Assembly: GCF_029589495.1 (NCBI RefSeq)
Contig: NZ_JAAIVF010000001.1
Span: forward strand, 868,001 to 932,000
Length of the DNA stretch: 64,000 nucleotides
From: Speluncibacter jeojiensis
GTDB lineage: Bacteria; Actinomycetota; Actinomycetes; Mycobacteriales; Mycobacteriaceae
Direction of reading: 5' to 3'
The translations under genes and the position numbers were made by a program. The notes beneath the pieces are model-generated. The model did not search any database. It saw only the letters and a program-made list of their open reading frames with translations, and was not told where the DNA came from. Positions within the stretch are counted from its first letter, which is position 1. Every line of letters starts with the position of its first letter. Of the stretch, positions 49,303 through 57,949 are shown in pieces.

Positions 49303-50527
49303 CGGTCCGGGCGGCAACGCTGTCGAGCGTGCCGCTTTCGACGTGGCCCGGGCACGCCGGGACACACCCGGCACCGCCCATGTCGTGCACCTGAACAACG
49401 CCGGCGCCGCGCTGCCCCCGTCGCAGGTCACCGACGCCGTCGTCGCCCACCTGCACCGCGAGGCCGAGATGGGCGGCTACGAGGCCGCCGCTGCCGCCGC
49501 GGACCTGATCGAGGGCACCTACGGCGCGATCGCCCGGTTGATCGGCGCCGATCCCGACGAGATCGCGCTGGTGGAGAACGCGACCCGCGCCTGGGACATG
49601 GCCTTCTACGCGCTGCCGTTCACGCGGGGCGACCGGATCCTCACCGCGCGTGCCGAGTACGCCAGCAACGTCATCGCGCTGCTGCAGGTCGCGCAGCGGA
49701 CCGGCGCGGTCGTCGAGGTCGTCGACGACGACGAGCACGGCCGGTTCTCGGTCGCGGATCTGCGCCGCCGGCTGAACCGCCCCGGCGCCGGACCGGTGCG
49801 GTTGATCGCGATGACGCACGTGCCGACCCACGGCGGGCTGATCAATCCGGCCGCGGAGGTCGGCGCGGTGGCGCGCGACGCCGGGGTGACGTATCTGCTC
49901 GACGCGTGCCAGTCGGTCGGGCAACTGCCGATCGACGTCCGGGAGATCGGCTGCGACCTGCTGTCGGCCACCGGCCGCAAGTTCCTGCGCGGACCGCGCG
50001 GCACCGGGTTCCTGTACGTCCGGCGCGATCTGGTCGACCGGCTGGTCCCACCGATGCTCGACCTGCACTCCGCTACCTTGACCGGACCGTCGAGCTTCGA
50101 GATCCGCCCGGACGCAAGGCGATTCGAGACGTGGGAGAGCAACGTCGCGGGACGGATCGGGCTTGGTGTCGCCGCGGAGTACGCGATGTCCTGGGGACTG
50201 GACGCGATCGAGGCCCGGGTCCGGGAGCTGGCCGAGTCGCTGCGTGTGCGCCTGGACGCGGTCGACGGTGTGCTGGTGCGCGACCGCGGGGTGCCGCTCT
50301 GTGGAATCGTGACGTTCACCGTGGACGGTGTGCCGAGTGCCGATGTGCGGCGGCAACTCTCGTCGCGAGGGATCAACACCAGCATGTCGCCGGCGGCCGC
50401 ATCCCAGTTCGATCTGACCGCACGCGCAGTGCCGGACGTCGTCCGGGCGTCGGTGCACTACTACAACACCGAGGACGAGCTGGATCGGTCGGTCGCGGCG
50501 CTGCCGCCGGCCCGTCGGCAACGCTGA
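49250..50527 (+). CDS. Class V PLP-dependent aminotransferase-fold enzyme
   Basis: A class V aminotransferase-like protein (cysteine desulfurase/isopenicillin epimerase group). The PLP lysine is in [20 protein letters not shown] near residue 245, the pyridine-ring Asp in [11 protein letters not shown] near 220. N-terminal [12 protein letters not shown] is conserved in relatives, so the GTG at 49250, overlapping disA by 53 bp, is used; the only alternative is a GTG at 49343 that removes this motif. Substrate unknown. Confidence 0.75.
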   Translation: MRACPGSPSRASGNATTSGPGGNAVERAAFDVARARRDTPGTAHVVHLNNAGAALPPSQVTDAVVAHLHREAEMGGYEAAAAAADLIEGTYGAIARLIGADPDEIALVENATRAWDMAFYALPFTRGDRILTARAEYASNVIALLQVAQRTGAVVEVVDDDEHGRFSVADLRRRLNRPGAGPVRLIAMTHVPTHGGLINPAAEVGAVARDAGVTYLLDACQSVGQLPIDVREIGCDLLSATGRKFLRGPRGTGFLYVRRDLVDRLVPPMLDLHSATLTGPSSFEIRPDARRFETWESNVAGRIGLGVAAEYAMSWGLDAIEARVRELAESLRVRLDAVDGVLVRDRGVPLCGIVTFTVDGVPSADVRRQLSSRGINTSMSPAAASQFDLTARAVPDVVRASVHYYNTEDELDRSVAALPPARRQR

Positions 50528-50857
50528 AGGCCGACTGCAGCGGCACCCGAGTACCGCGTCGGTACCTGCAGGGTGAATCGGTCCGACCGCCGAGGGGTGC
50601 GGGCCCCCGACCGCACCCCACCCCTCTGTCGGCGATCAGACCAATCAGTACTGTTCACGGACTTTACCGCGCGGTCCGCGGCCATTTGGCGGAATCAAAT
50701 CATAGGTATCCGGCCAAGATCTTCTCGGCAGATCCCCGCCCGCGCGACCCTCCCATACACCCGCCAGGCGCGTCGGATGGGCGATTACCACACCAACAGC
50801 ACCATTTCGGGCATACTGCACACGTCCGAGTGATCGATCGTCGCGCGAGGAGGACTC
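50528..50857. other. 330-bp intergenic region after the aminotransferase gene
   Basis: Contains GTACC-N5-GGTAC at 50551-50565 and the hairpin GGTGCGG/CCGCACC at 50596-50617, together a likely terminator zone. The following AT-richer 150 bp (by local standards) before the small ORF at 50858 hold a CATACT -10-like box at about 50813. No larger gene. Confidence 0.45.
50596..50617 (+). terminator. Probable terminator hairpin after the aminotransferase gene
   Basis: GGTGCGG (50596-50602) and CCGCACC (50611-50617) around an 8-base loop, extended by partial outer pairing of CCGCCGAGGGG with CCCCTCTGTCGGCG. Confidence 0.55.
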
Positions 50858-50950
50858 ATGTCGACCCTGCTGTACCAGTTCCTCACGTCCCACGGGATGC
50901 CCAACGACTCGGCCACCTATTGGGCCACCGAGTTGGCAGTCAAGCCCTGA
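50858..50950 (+). CDS. 30-residue peptide gene
   Basis: ATG at 50858 follows a strong AGGAGGACTC. The peptide starts MSTLLYQFLTSHG and ends ATELAVKP; it has no membrane segment. The good ribosome site and isolated intergenic position support translation, but no relative is recognised and chance cannot be excluded. Confidence 0.45.
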   Translation: MSTLLYQFLTSHGMPNDSATYWATELAVKP

Positions 50951-50970
50951 CCTTCGGGTCGGGCCCCGGC

Positions 50971-51657
50971 TCAACCGATGTTGAAGGGGACCGGAGCGCT
51001 GTGCAGTGCACCGAGGGTCGCGGTCACCGTGTAACCCCCGGCCGGCACCGGCGCCCGGTCCCCTTGGCATCCCGGCTGTGAGGTCGTGCCCGACCAGGTC
51101 ACCCGGAACGATGCCTGCTCGCCCGGCTTGAGCGTGCGCACATCGTTGCCGGTGCCCGGGAAGCAGTCCACGTTCGACCAGATGCGGTGCGTTCCGTCGA
51201 GGGTGTTGACCACCACCGACTGCAGGCCGGCGCTGAGGTCGCGGGTGCAGGCCACCGAACCGATGTTGGTGACGGCGGTGGTGAACACGGGCTGGGCCCC
51301 GACCTGGTAGCTGGACTGGTCCGGGGTGATCGTGATGCCGACGGACTGGTCGGCGCAGTTCCCGCCCGGCACGGCGGCGGCGGGCGTGGCGGTGGCCGAG
51401 GGGTCGGCGGTGCCGGTCGCGGAAGGATCGGCGCTGTCCGAGGGATCGGCCGACGCGGACGGATCGGCGGAGGCCGAGGGGTGGGCGCTCGCCGTGGACT
51501 CGGCGGCGGCCGAGGACGAGTCCCCGCCGCCGGAGACCGCGATGATGATCCCGATCAGCACGATGAGGACGACGACCGCGACGCCTATCGCCAGCGCGCG
51601 ACGGCGCCAATAGATCTCACGCGGCAACGGCCCATTCGGTTCGAACACGAACTCCAC
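50971..51657 (-). CDS. Single-pass membrane protein with Ser/Ala/Asp/Pro repeat linker
   Basis: A 228-residue protein: short cytoplasmic N-terminus, helix about 22-43, a linker of SADPSA-type repeats (about 55-95) and an extracytoplasmic domain with three or four cysteines. Position between disA and canB corresponds to M. tuberculosis Rv3587c. GTG start without a clear ribosome site. Function unknown. Confidence 0.8.
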   Translation of the reverse strand: MEFVFEPNGPLPREIYWRRRALAIGVAVVVLIVLIGIIIAVSGGGDSSSAAAESTASAHPSASADPSASADPSDSADPSATGTADPSATATPAAAVPGGNCADQSVGITITPDQSSYQVGAQPVFTTAVTNIGSVACTRDLSAGLQSVVVNTLDGTHRIWSNVDCFPGTGNDVRTLKPGEQASFRVTWSGTTSQPGCQGDRAPVPAGGYTVTATLGALHSAPVPFNIG

Positions 51658-51719
51658 GGTAGGTGACCGATTCCCTGCTGCTCAGCAGCTGGACCGGCGT
51701 GTCGTCCTGGAGAGCGCCA

Positions 51720-51754
51720 GGTCACGCGCAGGGCAGTTGCCTCTGCGCGTGACC
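51720..51754 (-). terminator. Terminator hairpin of canB
   Basis: GGTCACGCGCAG (51720-51731) and CTGCGCGTGACC (51743-51754) form a perfect 12-bp stem 23 bases after the canB stop. Confidence 0.88.
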
Positions 51755-51777
51755 GAAGGCGATGAATCCGAAGGCGA

Positions 51778-52404
51778 TCAGGCGCTCAGCTCACCGATCT
51801 CGCCGATCGAGCCCCGGAGCTTGATGCGACCGTCCGAGAGCGTGTAGGTCGCGCCGACGATGGCGCACTTTCCGGCCTCGACCGCGTCGGCGATGATCCG
51901 CGAGCGCTGCATCAGCAGGTCCGCGGTCTCCATGACGTGCCGGCCGACGAACTCGTCGACCTCGGTCACGCCGTCCTGGCGGGCCTTGAGGATCGACGGG
52001 GTCACCCGCTCGACGATGTCGCGGATGAAACCGCCCGGGATGTTGACGTTGTCAAGGGCGTCGAGGGTGGCCTTGACCGCACCACAGCTGTCGTGGCCGA
52101 GCACGACGATCAGCGGGATGTTCAAGATCTCGACACCGAACTCGATGGAGCCGAGGGTCGTGCTGTCCACGACATGACCGGCGGTACGGACGACGAACGT
52201 GTCGCCGAGGCCCTGGTCGAAGATGAGCTCGGCGGCGACACGGGAGTCGCCGCAGCCGAAGATCACGGTCGTCGGGTGTTGACCGTCGACCAGCTTCGCG
52301 CGATCCGCGGTCCCCTGGTTCGGGTGGATCGGGGTGTCGTTGAGAAAGCGCTCGTTACCCTCTTTGAGGGCGTTCCATGCAGAAATCGGATTCGAATTGG
52401 GCAT
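51778..52404 (-). CDS. canB: Beta-class carbonic anhydrase
   Basis: A 208-residue zinc enzyme interconverting CO2 and bicarbonate. Zinc ligands and catalytic dyad: FGCGDSR near residue 52 and LGHDSCGAV near 105. It begins MPNSNPISAWNALKEGNERF, nearly as M. tuberculosis Rv3588c, fixing the ATG at 52404. Divergent from mutY. Confidence 0.94.
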   Translation of the reverse strand: MPNSNPISAWNALKEGNERFLNDTPIHPNQGTADRAKLVDGQHPTTVIFGCGDSRVAAELIFDQGLGDTFVVRTAGHVVDSTTLGSIEFGVEILNIPLIVVLGHDSCGAVKATLDALDNVNIPGGFIRDIVERVTPSILKARQDGVTEVDEFVGRHVMETADLLMQRSRIIADAVEAGKCAIVGATYTLSDGRIKLRGSIGEIGELSA

Positions 52405-52505
52405 GGGCCCATTGTGCACACGTAAACGTCCGCCGCAGCGGCGAGACCTGCAAAAACACCCTGGGTGAACTCCCCGGTGGGACACCGAGTAAGGATAGAA
52501 GTTTC

Positions 52506-53393
52506 GTGCTGGCAAACCAGACGGTGGACGCGTCCGCCCTCCTGCGGTGGTACGACGAGCATGCCCGCGACCTGCCGTGGCGCCGTCCCGACGTCGACGG
52601 TTGGGGGGTGCTGATCAGCGAGATCATGCTGCAGCAGACCCCGGTCGCCCGGGTCGCGCCGATCTGGGCCGAGTGGCTGAGCCGGTGGCCGCGGCCCACG
52701 TCCATGGCCGCATCGAGTCAGGCCGAGGTGCTGCGCGCATGGGGCAAGCTCGGCTATCCGCGACGGGCCTTGCGACTGCACGAGTGCGCACGGGTGATCG
52801 CCGAGCAGCACGGCGACCGCGTGCCCGACGACGTCGACACGCTGCTCGCGCTGCCCGGCATCGGCGACTACACCGCGCGGGCGGTCGCCTGCTTCGCATA
52901 CGGACAGCGAGTTCCGGTGGTGGACACCAATGTTCGACGGGTGATCGCCCGCGCCGTACACGGCACCGCGGAGCCCGGCAACCCGTCCACCCGCCGCGAC
53001 CTCGCGGACGCCGAGGCACTGCTGCCGGCCGAGGTCCCGCAAGCGGCGGTGATGTCGGCCGCCCTGATGGAACTCGGCGCGACGGTCTGCACGGCGCGCA
53101 AGCCCGACTGCGCGAACTGTCCGCTGCCACGGTGCGCCTGGCGCGCGGCCGGCTCCCCCGCGCACACGGGTCCGCGGCGCAAGACCCAGACCTACGCCGG
53201 CACCGACCGTCAGGTCCGCGGCCTGCTGCTCGACGTGCTGCGCGACGACAGCGGACCGGTCGAGCGCGCCCGCCTGGACCAGGTGTGGCTGCGCGACCCC
53301 GGCCAGCGCGACCGCGCGCTGGATTCGCTACTGGTGGACGGCCTGATCGAGCAGACCGATCAGGGCCTGTTCGCGCTGCCCGGCGAGAGCTGA
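52506..53393 (+). CDS. mutY: Adenine DNA glycosylase MutY
   Basis: A 295-residue glycosylase removing A opposite 8-oxoG. Catalytic Glu in ISEIMLQQTPV near residue 40, HhH-GPD motif LPGIGDYTARAV near 120 and 4Fe-4S cysteines CTARKPDCANCPLPRC near 200. GTG at 52506 after AAGGAT. 3' end overlaps the convergent hydrolase by 34 bp. Confidence 0.94.
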   Translation: MLANQTVDASALLRWYDEHARDLPWRRPDVDGWGVLISEIMLQQTPVARVAPIWAEWLSRWPRPTSMAASSQAEVLRAWGKLGYPRRALRLHECARVIAEQHGDRVPDDVDTLLALPGIGDYTARAVACFAYGQRVPVVDTNVRRVIARAVHGTAEPGNPSTRRDLADAEALLPAEVPQAAVMSAALMELGATVCTARKPDCANCPLPRCAWRAAGSPAHTGPRRKTQTYAGTDRQVRGLLLDVLRDDSGPVERARLDQVWLRDPGQRDRALDSLLVDGLIEQTDQGLFALPGES

Positions 53394-54196
53394 GCCGGTC
53401 CGGACAGGAAGTCCTCGACCGCCTGCCGGTAGGCCTGCGGCGCGTCGGCCTGCACCAGGTGACCGGCGCCTGCCACCCGCAGGTAGGTGGTGCCGGAATC
53501 CCTTGGCGTCTGCGCCATCTGACGCATCTGCCCCTCGGGTGTGATGGAGTACTCGGCCTCGATCAGCAGGGTCGGCACGCGCACCGCGTGCCACTGCGCC
53601 CAGTAGTCGCGCGTGCCCCAGTGATTGGCGATGTCGCGCCAGACGCGGATGTGCCCGTGCAGCCGCCAGCCGGTGTCGGTGCGGTCGAACGAGTCCAGGA
53701 AGTACCGGCCGGCGACGTCGCCGAACATGCCGAGGGCCGCGTCGGCGTCGGCGAACTCGACCGGCCAGCTGTCGAACCACGAGTCCCACGGTCCGGTGGT
53801 GCGCCCCTTGAAGTCCGGCGCCATGTCCTCGACGACCAAGGCGGACACCAGATCCGGGTGCGCGGCTGCCAGACACCAGCCGTGCAGGCCGCCCATCGAG
53901 TGCCCGATCACCACGGCCGGGCCGTCGCCGATCGCCCGGATGGCGCGGGCGGCGTCGTCGACGAACCGCTCGGTGGACACACCGGCCGCGGTGGGCTGCT
54001 CGGCGACGTCGCGGCCGCGATGCCAGGCCGCGTCCAGCGTGTAGACGTGACCGTATCCGCGCAGCCACGGCAGGTGCGCGTCCCAGGTGCGGCCACGGCC
54101 CATCAGCCCGTGCAGCAACAGGATCGGCCGCCCCGTTCCACCACGGTCGACCACGCCCAGCCGCTCGAGTTCCTTCTCGGATGCGCTCTCGGTCAC
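53360..54196 (-). CDS. Alpha/beta hydrolase
   Basis: A 278-residue alpha/beta hydrolase: oxyanion HGLMGRG near residue 29, nucleophile GHSMGG near 98, acid about 215 and His in AGAGHLVQAD near 245. Position after mutY matches M. tuberculosis Rv3591c. Substrate unknown. Confidence 0.88.
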   Translation of the reverse strand: MTESASEKELERLGVVDRGGTGRPILLLHGLMGRGRTWDAHLPWLRGYGHVYTLDAAWHRGRDVAEQPTAAGVSTERFVDDAARAIRAIGDGPAVVIGHSMGGLHGWCLAAAHPDLVSALVVEDMAPDFKGRTTGPWDSWFDSWPVEFADADAALGMFGDVAGRYFLDSFDRTDTGWRLHGHIRVWRDIANHWGTRDYWAQWHAVRVPTLLIEAEYSITPEGQMRQMAQTPRDSGTTYLRVAGAGHLVQADAPQAYRQAVEDFLSGPAQLSPGSANRP

Positions 54197-54206
54197 GACC
54201 CGGACG

Positions 54207-55181
54207 CTACTCGATCCGCCCCCGTGCGCGCCTTGCGTGGTCCGGGCCCCGCAATGCGCTCACGGAGAGCAGTTGCCGGATCTGTGCGCGGGCCTGTGCG
54301 CCCGGCCGCATCGGCAGCAGCGGGTAGACGTGGATGGCGCCGAGCACCTCGTACAGGTCCACCTCGACACCGGCCTGTCGCGCACGCCCGGCGAAGCGGC
54401 GGGCATCGGGGTTGAGGATGTCGTCGGTACCGCTGAAGAGCGTGGTCGGGCCGAGCCCGGCGAGGTCCGCGTAGAGCGGGCTGACCCGGCGGTCCCGCGG
54501 GTCGAGCGCGCCCCGGTAGTAGTCCGCGAACACGTGCGCACCGGGCACCGCCAGAAAGGGGTCACGGGGTGCGATCGCATCGATCGCGGGGTCGCTCATG
54601 GTCGCGTCGAGCCACGGCGAGATCAGGATCGTGCGGGCCGGCCGCGGTGCGCCGCGCTCGCGCAACTCCAGCGCGACCGCCGCGGCAAGGCCGCCGCCCG
54701 CGGAGTCACCCATCAGGAACATCCGATCGGCGCCGGCGTCCCGCAGCAACTCTTCTGCGAGGTCGGCGGCGGTCGGCACCAGCGTCGCCGCGGTCCCGCG
54801 CGGGGCGAGCGGATAGATCGGCACGGTGAACGCGACACCCGTCGCGGCCACCAGTTCGGCGACGAACTGCCAGTGCTGTCGGACTATCTCACGCACGTAG
54901 CCGCCGCCGTGCAGGTACAGGGCGCGCCCGGCGACCGCACCTGCTCGTGGCGACACCTCATAGCAGGGCCGGCCACGGAAGGAACGTTCGACGAACGTCG
55001 CCGTCTTCGACAGCCGTCGGGGCGGAGCGTGACCGGCAGGCGAGCACTGCAACCGCGCGACATGGCGACGGGCCCGCGCCGCGGTGATGAGGTCGCGCCT
55101 GGATCCGCGTAGCCGCACGCCGATGCGCACCAGCGCCTCGGGAAGGCAGATCCTCACCGCTCCGTCCGTCATCCTGTCCAT
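54207..55181 (-). CDS. HSL-family alpha/beta esterase
   Basis: A 324-residue esterase/lipase of the hormone-sensitive lipase group: HGGGY near residue 100, GDSAGGGL near 178, acid DDILNP near 270, His in GAIHVYPLL near 297. ATG at 55181 used; an ATG nine bases downstream is an alternative. An insertion relative to the mycobacterial order. Confidence 0.82.
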   Translation of the reverse strand: MDRMTDGAVRICLPEALVRIGVRLRGSRRDLITAARARRHVARLQCSPAGHAPPRRLSKTATFVERSFRGRPCYEVSPRAGAVAGRALYLHGGGYVREIVRQHWQFVAELVAATGVAFTVPIYPLAPRGTAATLVPTAADLAEELLRDAGADRMFLMGDSAGGGLAAAVALELRERGAPRPARTILISPWLDATMSDPAIDAIAPRDPFLAVPGAHVFADYYRGALDPRDRRVSPLYADLAGLGPTTLFSGTDDILNPDARRFAGRARQAGVEVDLYEVLGAIHVYPLLPMRPGAQARAQIRQLLSVSALRGPDHARRARGRIE

Positions 55182-55234
55182 GGTGACCGGAATGCCATCC
55201 CCCGCACAAGGCCTCGCACCGGTGGTCCGCGGGT

Positions 55235-55306
55235 TACGGTGGCCGCATGTGCGGGAGCTGGGCAGCCCGCCGGTGTGACACGACGGCGGAAAGGGATGGG
55301 CCGTGA
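55235..55306 (+). promoter_or_regulatory. Leaderless 19-codon upstream ORF coupled to the methyltransferase gene
   Basis: TACGGT (55235-55240) lies six bases before an ATG at 55247. The frame MCGSWAARRCDTTAERDGP ends at TGA 55304-55306, overlapping the methyltransferase GTG (55303) as GTGA. It contains two Cys, as in cysteine-responsive leader peptides of mycobacteria. Translation could tune the downstream gene; unproven. Confidence 0.4.
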
Positions 55307-55920
55307 GGTGGTACGACGAGCGGGTGTTACCGCGGCTGATCGACCTTACCTGCGGGTCACGGCAGATGGATCCGCTGCGCGAGCGGGTGTGCGCGGGGCT
55401 GACCGGCGACGTCGTCGAGATCGGCTTCGGGTCGGGTCGCAACATCACGCATTACCCGTCGACAGTGCGGCGGGTCGACGCCGTGGAACCGTCTGATCTG
55501 GCCTGGCACCTCGCCGGGCGCCGGGTGGACTCGTCGGCGGTGGACGTGCGCCGCGCCGGACTGGACGGGCAGCGGCTCCCCCTTCCCGACGGCGGCTACG
55601 ACTGCGCGCTGTCCACCTGGTCGTTGTGCACGATCCCGGATGCGCCGCATGCCCTCGCGGAGTTGCGACGCGTACTCAAACCCTGTGGGGCCCTGCACTT
55701 CCTCGAGCACGGGCTGGCGCCCGACGATCGCGTGCGACGGTGGCAGCACCGGCTCGAGCCGATGCAGCGGCGCATGGCCGGCGGCTGCCACCTTACCCGC
55801 CCGGTCGTCGAGATGCTCACCGACGCCGGGTTCGTCGTCGACACCGTCGACGTCTTCTACGCCCACGGCACACCGAAGTTCGCCGGCGCCTTTTCCCTCG
55901 GCGTCGCCGTGTCCCCGTAG
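55303..55920 (+). CDS. Class I SAM-dependent methyltransferase
   Basis: A 205-residue UbiE-like methyltransferase: motif I VVEIGFGSGRNITHY near residue 40, acidic loop VDAVEPSD near 62, LPLPDGGYDCALSTW near 92. GTG at 55303 with AAAGGGA. The substrate is not evident; small size and C-terminal form recall phospholipid or small-molecule methyltransferases. Confidence 0.82.
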   Translation: MRWYDERVLPRLIDLTCGSRQMDPLRERVCAGLTGDVVEIGFGSGRNITHYPSTVRRVDAVEPSDLAWHLAGRRVDSSAVDVRRAGLDGQRLPLPDGGYDCALSTWSLCTIPDAPHALAELRRVLKPCGALHFLEHGLAPDDRVRRWQHRLEPMQRRMAGGCHLTRPVVEMLTDAGFVVDTVDVFYAHGTPKFAGAFSLGVAVSP

Positions 55921-55923
55921 CGG

Positions 55924-56730
55924 TCAGTCCGAATGGACCCGGGCGGCCCCGGTCGCCGACCACCGCCCCCGGTTGCGCTCGACGCGGATCGGATGCCCGA
56001 ACGCGCGGGAGACCACCTCGGAGTTCAGCGCGATCTCGACCGGTCCCGACACGAGCACCCGGCCCTCGGCGAGGACCAGCGCGTGCGAGGTCGACGCCGG
56101 CAGCTCCTCGAGATGGTGGGTGACCAGCACCGAGGACAGTTCCGGCCGGGCGACCCGCAGTTGCGCGAGCACCTCGAGCAGGATCTCGCGCGCCGCCAGA
56201 TCCAGCCCGGTCGTCGGCTCGTCGAGCAGCAGCAATCCGGGCTCGGTGACCAGCGCCCGCGCGATCAGCGCACGGCCGCGCTCGCCCTGCGACAGCACCG
56301 ACCACTCGCGTGCGGCGCGGGCGGTCAGCCCGAGCACCTCGATCAGTTCGTCGGCCCGCACGGCCTCGTCGCCGGTCGGATTCCAGTTGCGGGGCAAGGC
56401 CGTTGCGGCGACCAGGCCGGTCAGCACGACCTCACGGATCGACAGATACGGCTCGATCCGCGTGCGCGGGTCGACATGCCCGATGTGCGTGCGCAACTGC
56501 CGCATGTCGACGCGGCCGAGTCGATGACCCAGCACACGCACGGTCCCGGTGGTCGGGTGCAGCCGAGCACCGCACAGTCCCAGCAAGGTCGACTTGCCCG
56601 CCCCGTTCGGTCCGAGCAGCGCCCACTGCTCGCCGGCGCGGACCTCGAGCCCGACCGCGTCGAGCAGCGCACGCCCCTGCCGGACGACGCTCGCGTCCTC
56701 GACGGACAGGACAACCTCGGCCGCGCTCAC
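55924..56730 (-). CDS. ABC transporter ATP-binding protein
   Basis: A 268-residue ATPase: Walker A GPNGAGKST near residue 40, signature LSQGERGR near 150, Walker B LLLLDEPTTGLD near 172, switch His in VTHHLEELP. No permease is encoded nearby. GTG start overlaps the FadR-type gene (GTGA), so the two are co-translated. Confidence 0.88.
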   Translation of the reverse strand: MSAAEVVLSVEDASVVRQGRALLDAVGLEVRAGEQWALLGPNGAGKSTLLGLCGARLHPTTGTVRVLGHRLGRVDMRQLRTHIGHVDPRTRIEPYLSIREVVLTGLVAATALPRNWNPTGDEAVRADELIEVLGLTARAAREWSVLSQGERGRALIARALVTEPGLLLLDEPTTGLDLAAREILLEVLAQLRVARPELSSVLVTHHLEELPASTSHALVLAEGRVLVSGPVEIALNSEVVSRAFGHPIRVERNRGRWSATGAARVHSD

Positions 56731-57413
56731 GAGCGCTGCCCCGCGCCGGACTGCAGCGAAGTCGCCAGGCCCAGCAGATGCGCGCGGGTCAGGGCCTCGG
56801 CACGGTCGGCGTCCCGGGCGAGGATCGCGTCGACCACCGCCTGGTGCTCGTCGGCATCCTGCTCAGTCGCAGGCATGAGGTCGAGCAACTCGGTCATCGC
56901 CTCGACGAGGCGGCGGCGCACGCCGGTGAACAGCGCGTCCAGCAGGCTGTTGCGGGAAGCCGCCACGAGGACGCCGTGGAACTCGATGTCCGCGGCGGCG
57001 AGTTCCGCGGAGGGCGCGCCGAGTAGCGCGTTGCGCGCGGTCAACGCCCGGCGGATGAGGTCCGCGTCGGCCTCCTCGTGCCGGACAGCCGCCAATGCGG
57101 CGGCGCGCGACTCGATCGCGACGCGCACCTGCACCACCTCGGTGATGGCGGCGATCTCCGCCAGCCGGTCCCAGCCCTCGGAGGCTCGGGTGGCGGCGAG
57201 GAACACCCCGACGCCCTGCCTGGTCGTGAGCACCCGCCGGGCCGCCAGCTGGCGGATGGCCTCGCGGATCGTGGACCGTCCCACGTTCAACTCGGCAGCC
57301 AACGCCAGTTCGCCGGGCAGTTGATCACCGACTTCCCACCGCCCGGACTCGATCTCGCCCATCAGCTCCTGTGCCGCCCGTTCGGACAACGGCACCCTCG
57401 TCAATCCACGCAT
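56727..57413 (-). CDS. FadR-subfamily GntR transcriptional regulator
   Basis: A 228-residue regulator with an N-terminal winged helix (LPGELALAAELNVGRSTIRE) and an FCD ligand domain with metal-site residues (DIEFHGVLV, DEHQAVVDAI, RAHLLG). A perfect CTTGTCTGACAAG palindrome lies 24 bp upstream of its ATG, between it and mhuD, and is its likely operator. Confidence 0.9.
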   Translation of the reverse strand: MRGLTRVPLSERAAQELMGEIESGRWEVGDQLPGELALAAELNVGRSTIREAIRQLAARRVLTTRQGVGVFLAATRASEGWDRLAEIAAITEVVQVRVAIESRAAALAAVRHEEADADLIRRALTARNALLGAPSAELAAADIEFHGVLVAASRNSLLDALFTGVRRRLVEAMTELLDLMPATEQDADEHQAVVDAILARDADRAEALTRAHLLGLATSLQSGAGQRS

Positions 57414-57436
57414 TCACACCCACCCTCAGTCATTCA

Positions 57437-57449
57437 CTTGTCTGACAAG
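57437..57449. promoter_or_regulatory. FadR/GntR-type operator
   Basis: CTTGTC-T-GACAAG is a perfect 13-bp palindrome matching the TTGT-N3-ACAA form of FadR-type sites, in the 85-bp region between the regulator and mhuD. Confidence 0.7.
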
Positions 57450-57486
57450 ATACGCGTAGACCCCGCTGCGGTCCCACCCGCTCCCG

Positions 57487-57501
57487 TACGCTGAACCCAT
57501 G
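57487..57501 (+). promoter_or_regulatory. Leaderless start of mhuD
   Basis: TACGCT (57487-57492) is followed after six bases by the ATG at 57499, with no Shine-Dalgarno, as expected of a leaderless mRNA. Confidence 0.5.
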
Positions 57502-57807
57502 CCAGTCGTGAAGATCAATGCCATCGAGGTCCCCGAGGGCGCCGGCCCCGAGCTGGAGAAGCGCTTCGCTGCCCGCGCCGGCGCGGTCGAGAACTCCCCC
57601 GGCTTCATCGGGTTCCAACTGCTGCGGCCGGTCAAGGGCGAGCAGCGCTACTTCGTCGTCACCGAATGGGAGACCGAGGAGGCGTTCCAGGCGTGGGCCG
57701 GCGGCCCCGCGCGCGCCGCGCACGCCGGTGAGCGGGCCAAACCGGTCTCGACCGGCGCCTCGTTGCTGGAGTTCGAGGTCGTCCAGGACGTGAAGGCCGC
57801 CAAGTAA
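57499..57807 (+). CDS. mhuD: Haem-degrading monooxygenase MhuD
   Basis: A 102-residue ABM-fold haem oxygenase. The start MPVVKINAIEVPEGAGPELE matches M. tuberculosis MhuD (Rv3592) as remembered, and its key residues are present: Asn7, Trp in EAFQAWAG (about 66) and the haem-ligand His in AAHAG (about 75). It releases iron from haem in the cytoplasm. Followed by a strong terminator. Confidence 0.94.
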   Translation: MPVVKINAIEVPEGAGPELEKRFAARAGAVENSPGFIGFQLLRPVKGEQRYFVVTEWETEEAFQAWAGGPARAAHAGERAKPVSTGASLLEFEVVQDVKAAK

Positions 57808-57818
57808 TTTCGGCACCA

Positions 57819-57854
57819 GGATGCCCGGCAGGAGGAGATTCCTGCCGGGCATCC
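57819..57854 (+). terminator. Terminator hairpin after mhuD
   Basis: GGATGCCCGGCAGG (57819-57832) and CCTGCCGGGCATCC (57841-57854) form a perfect 14-bp stem with an 8-base loop. Confidence 0.92.
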
Positions 57855-57949
57855 CGAGTCTCGTTCTTGCCTACCGTCTCGGCTTGCCGACCGCTTCAGG
57901 TGGCCGGCATTCCGGGTAACCGGCGCTGAGGGGTGATCCGGGGGCCACG

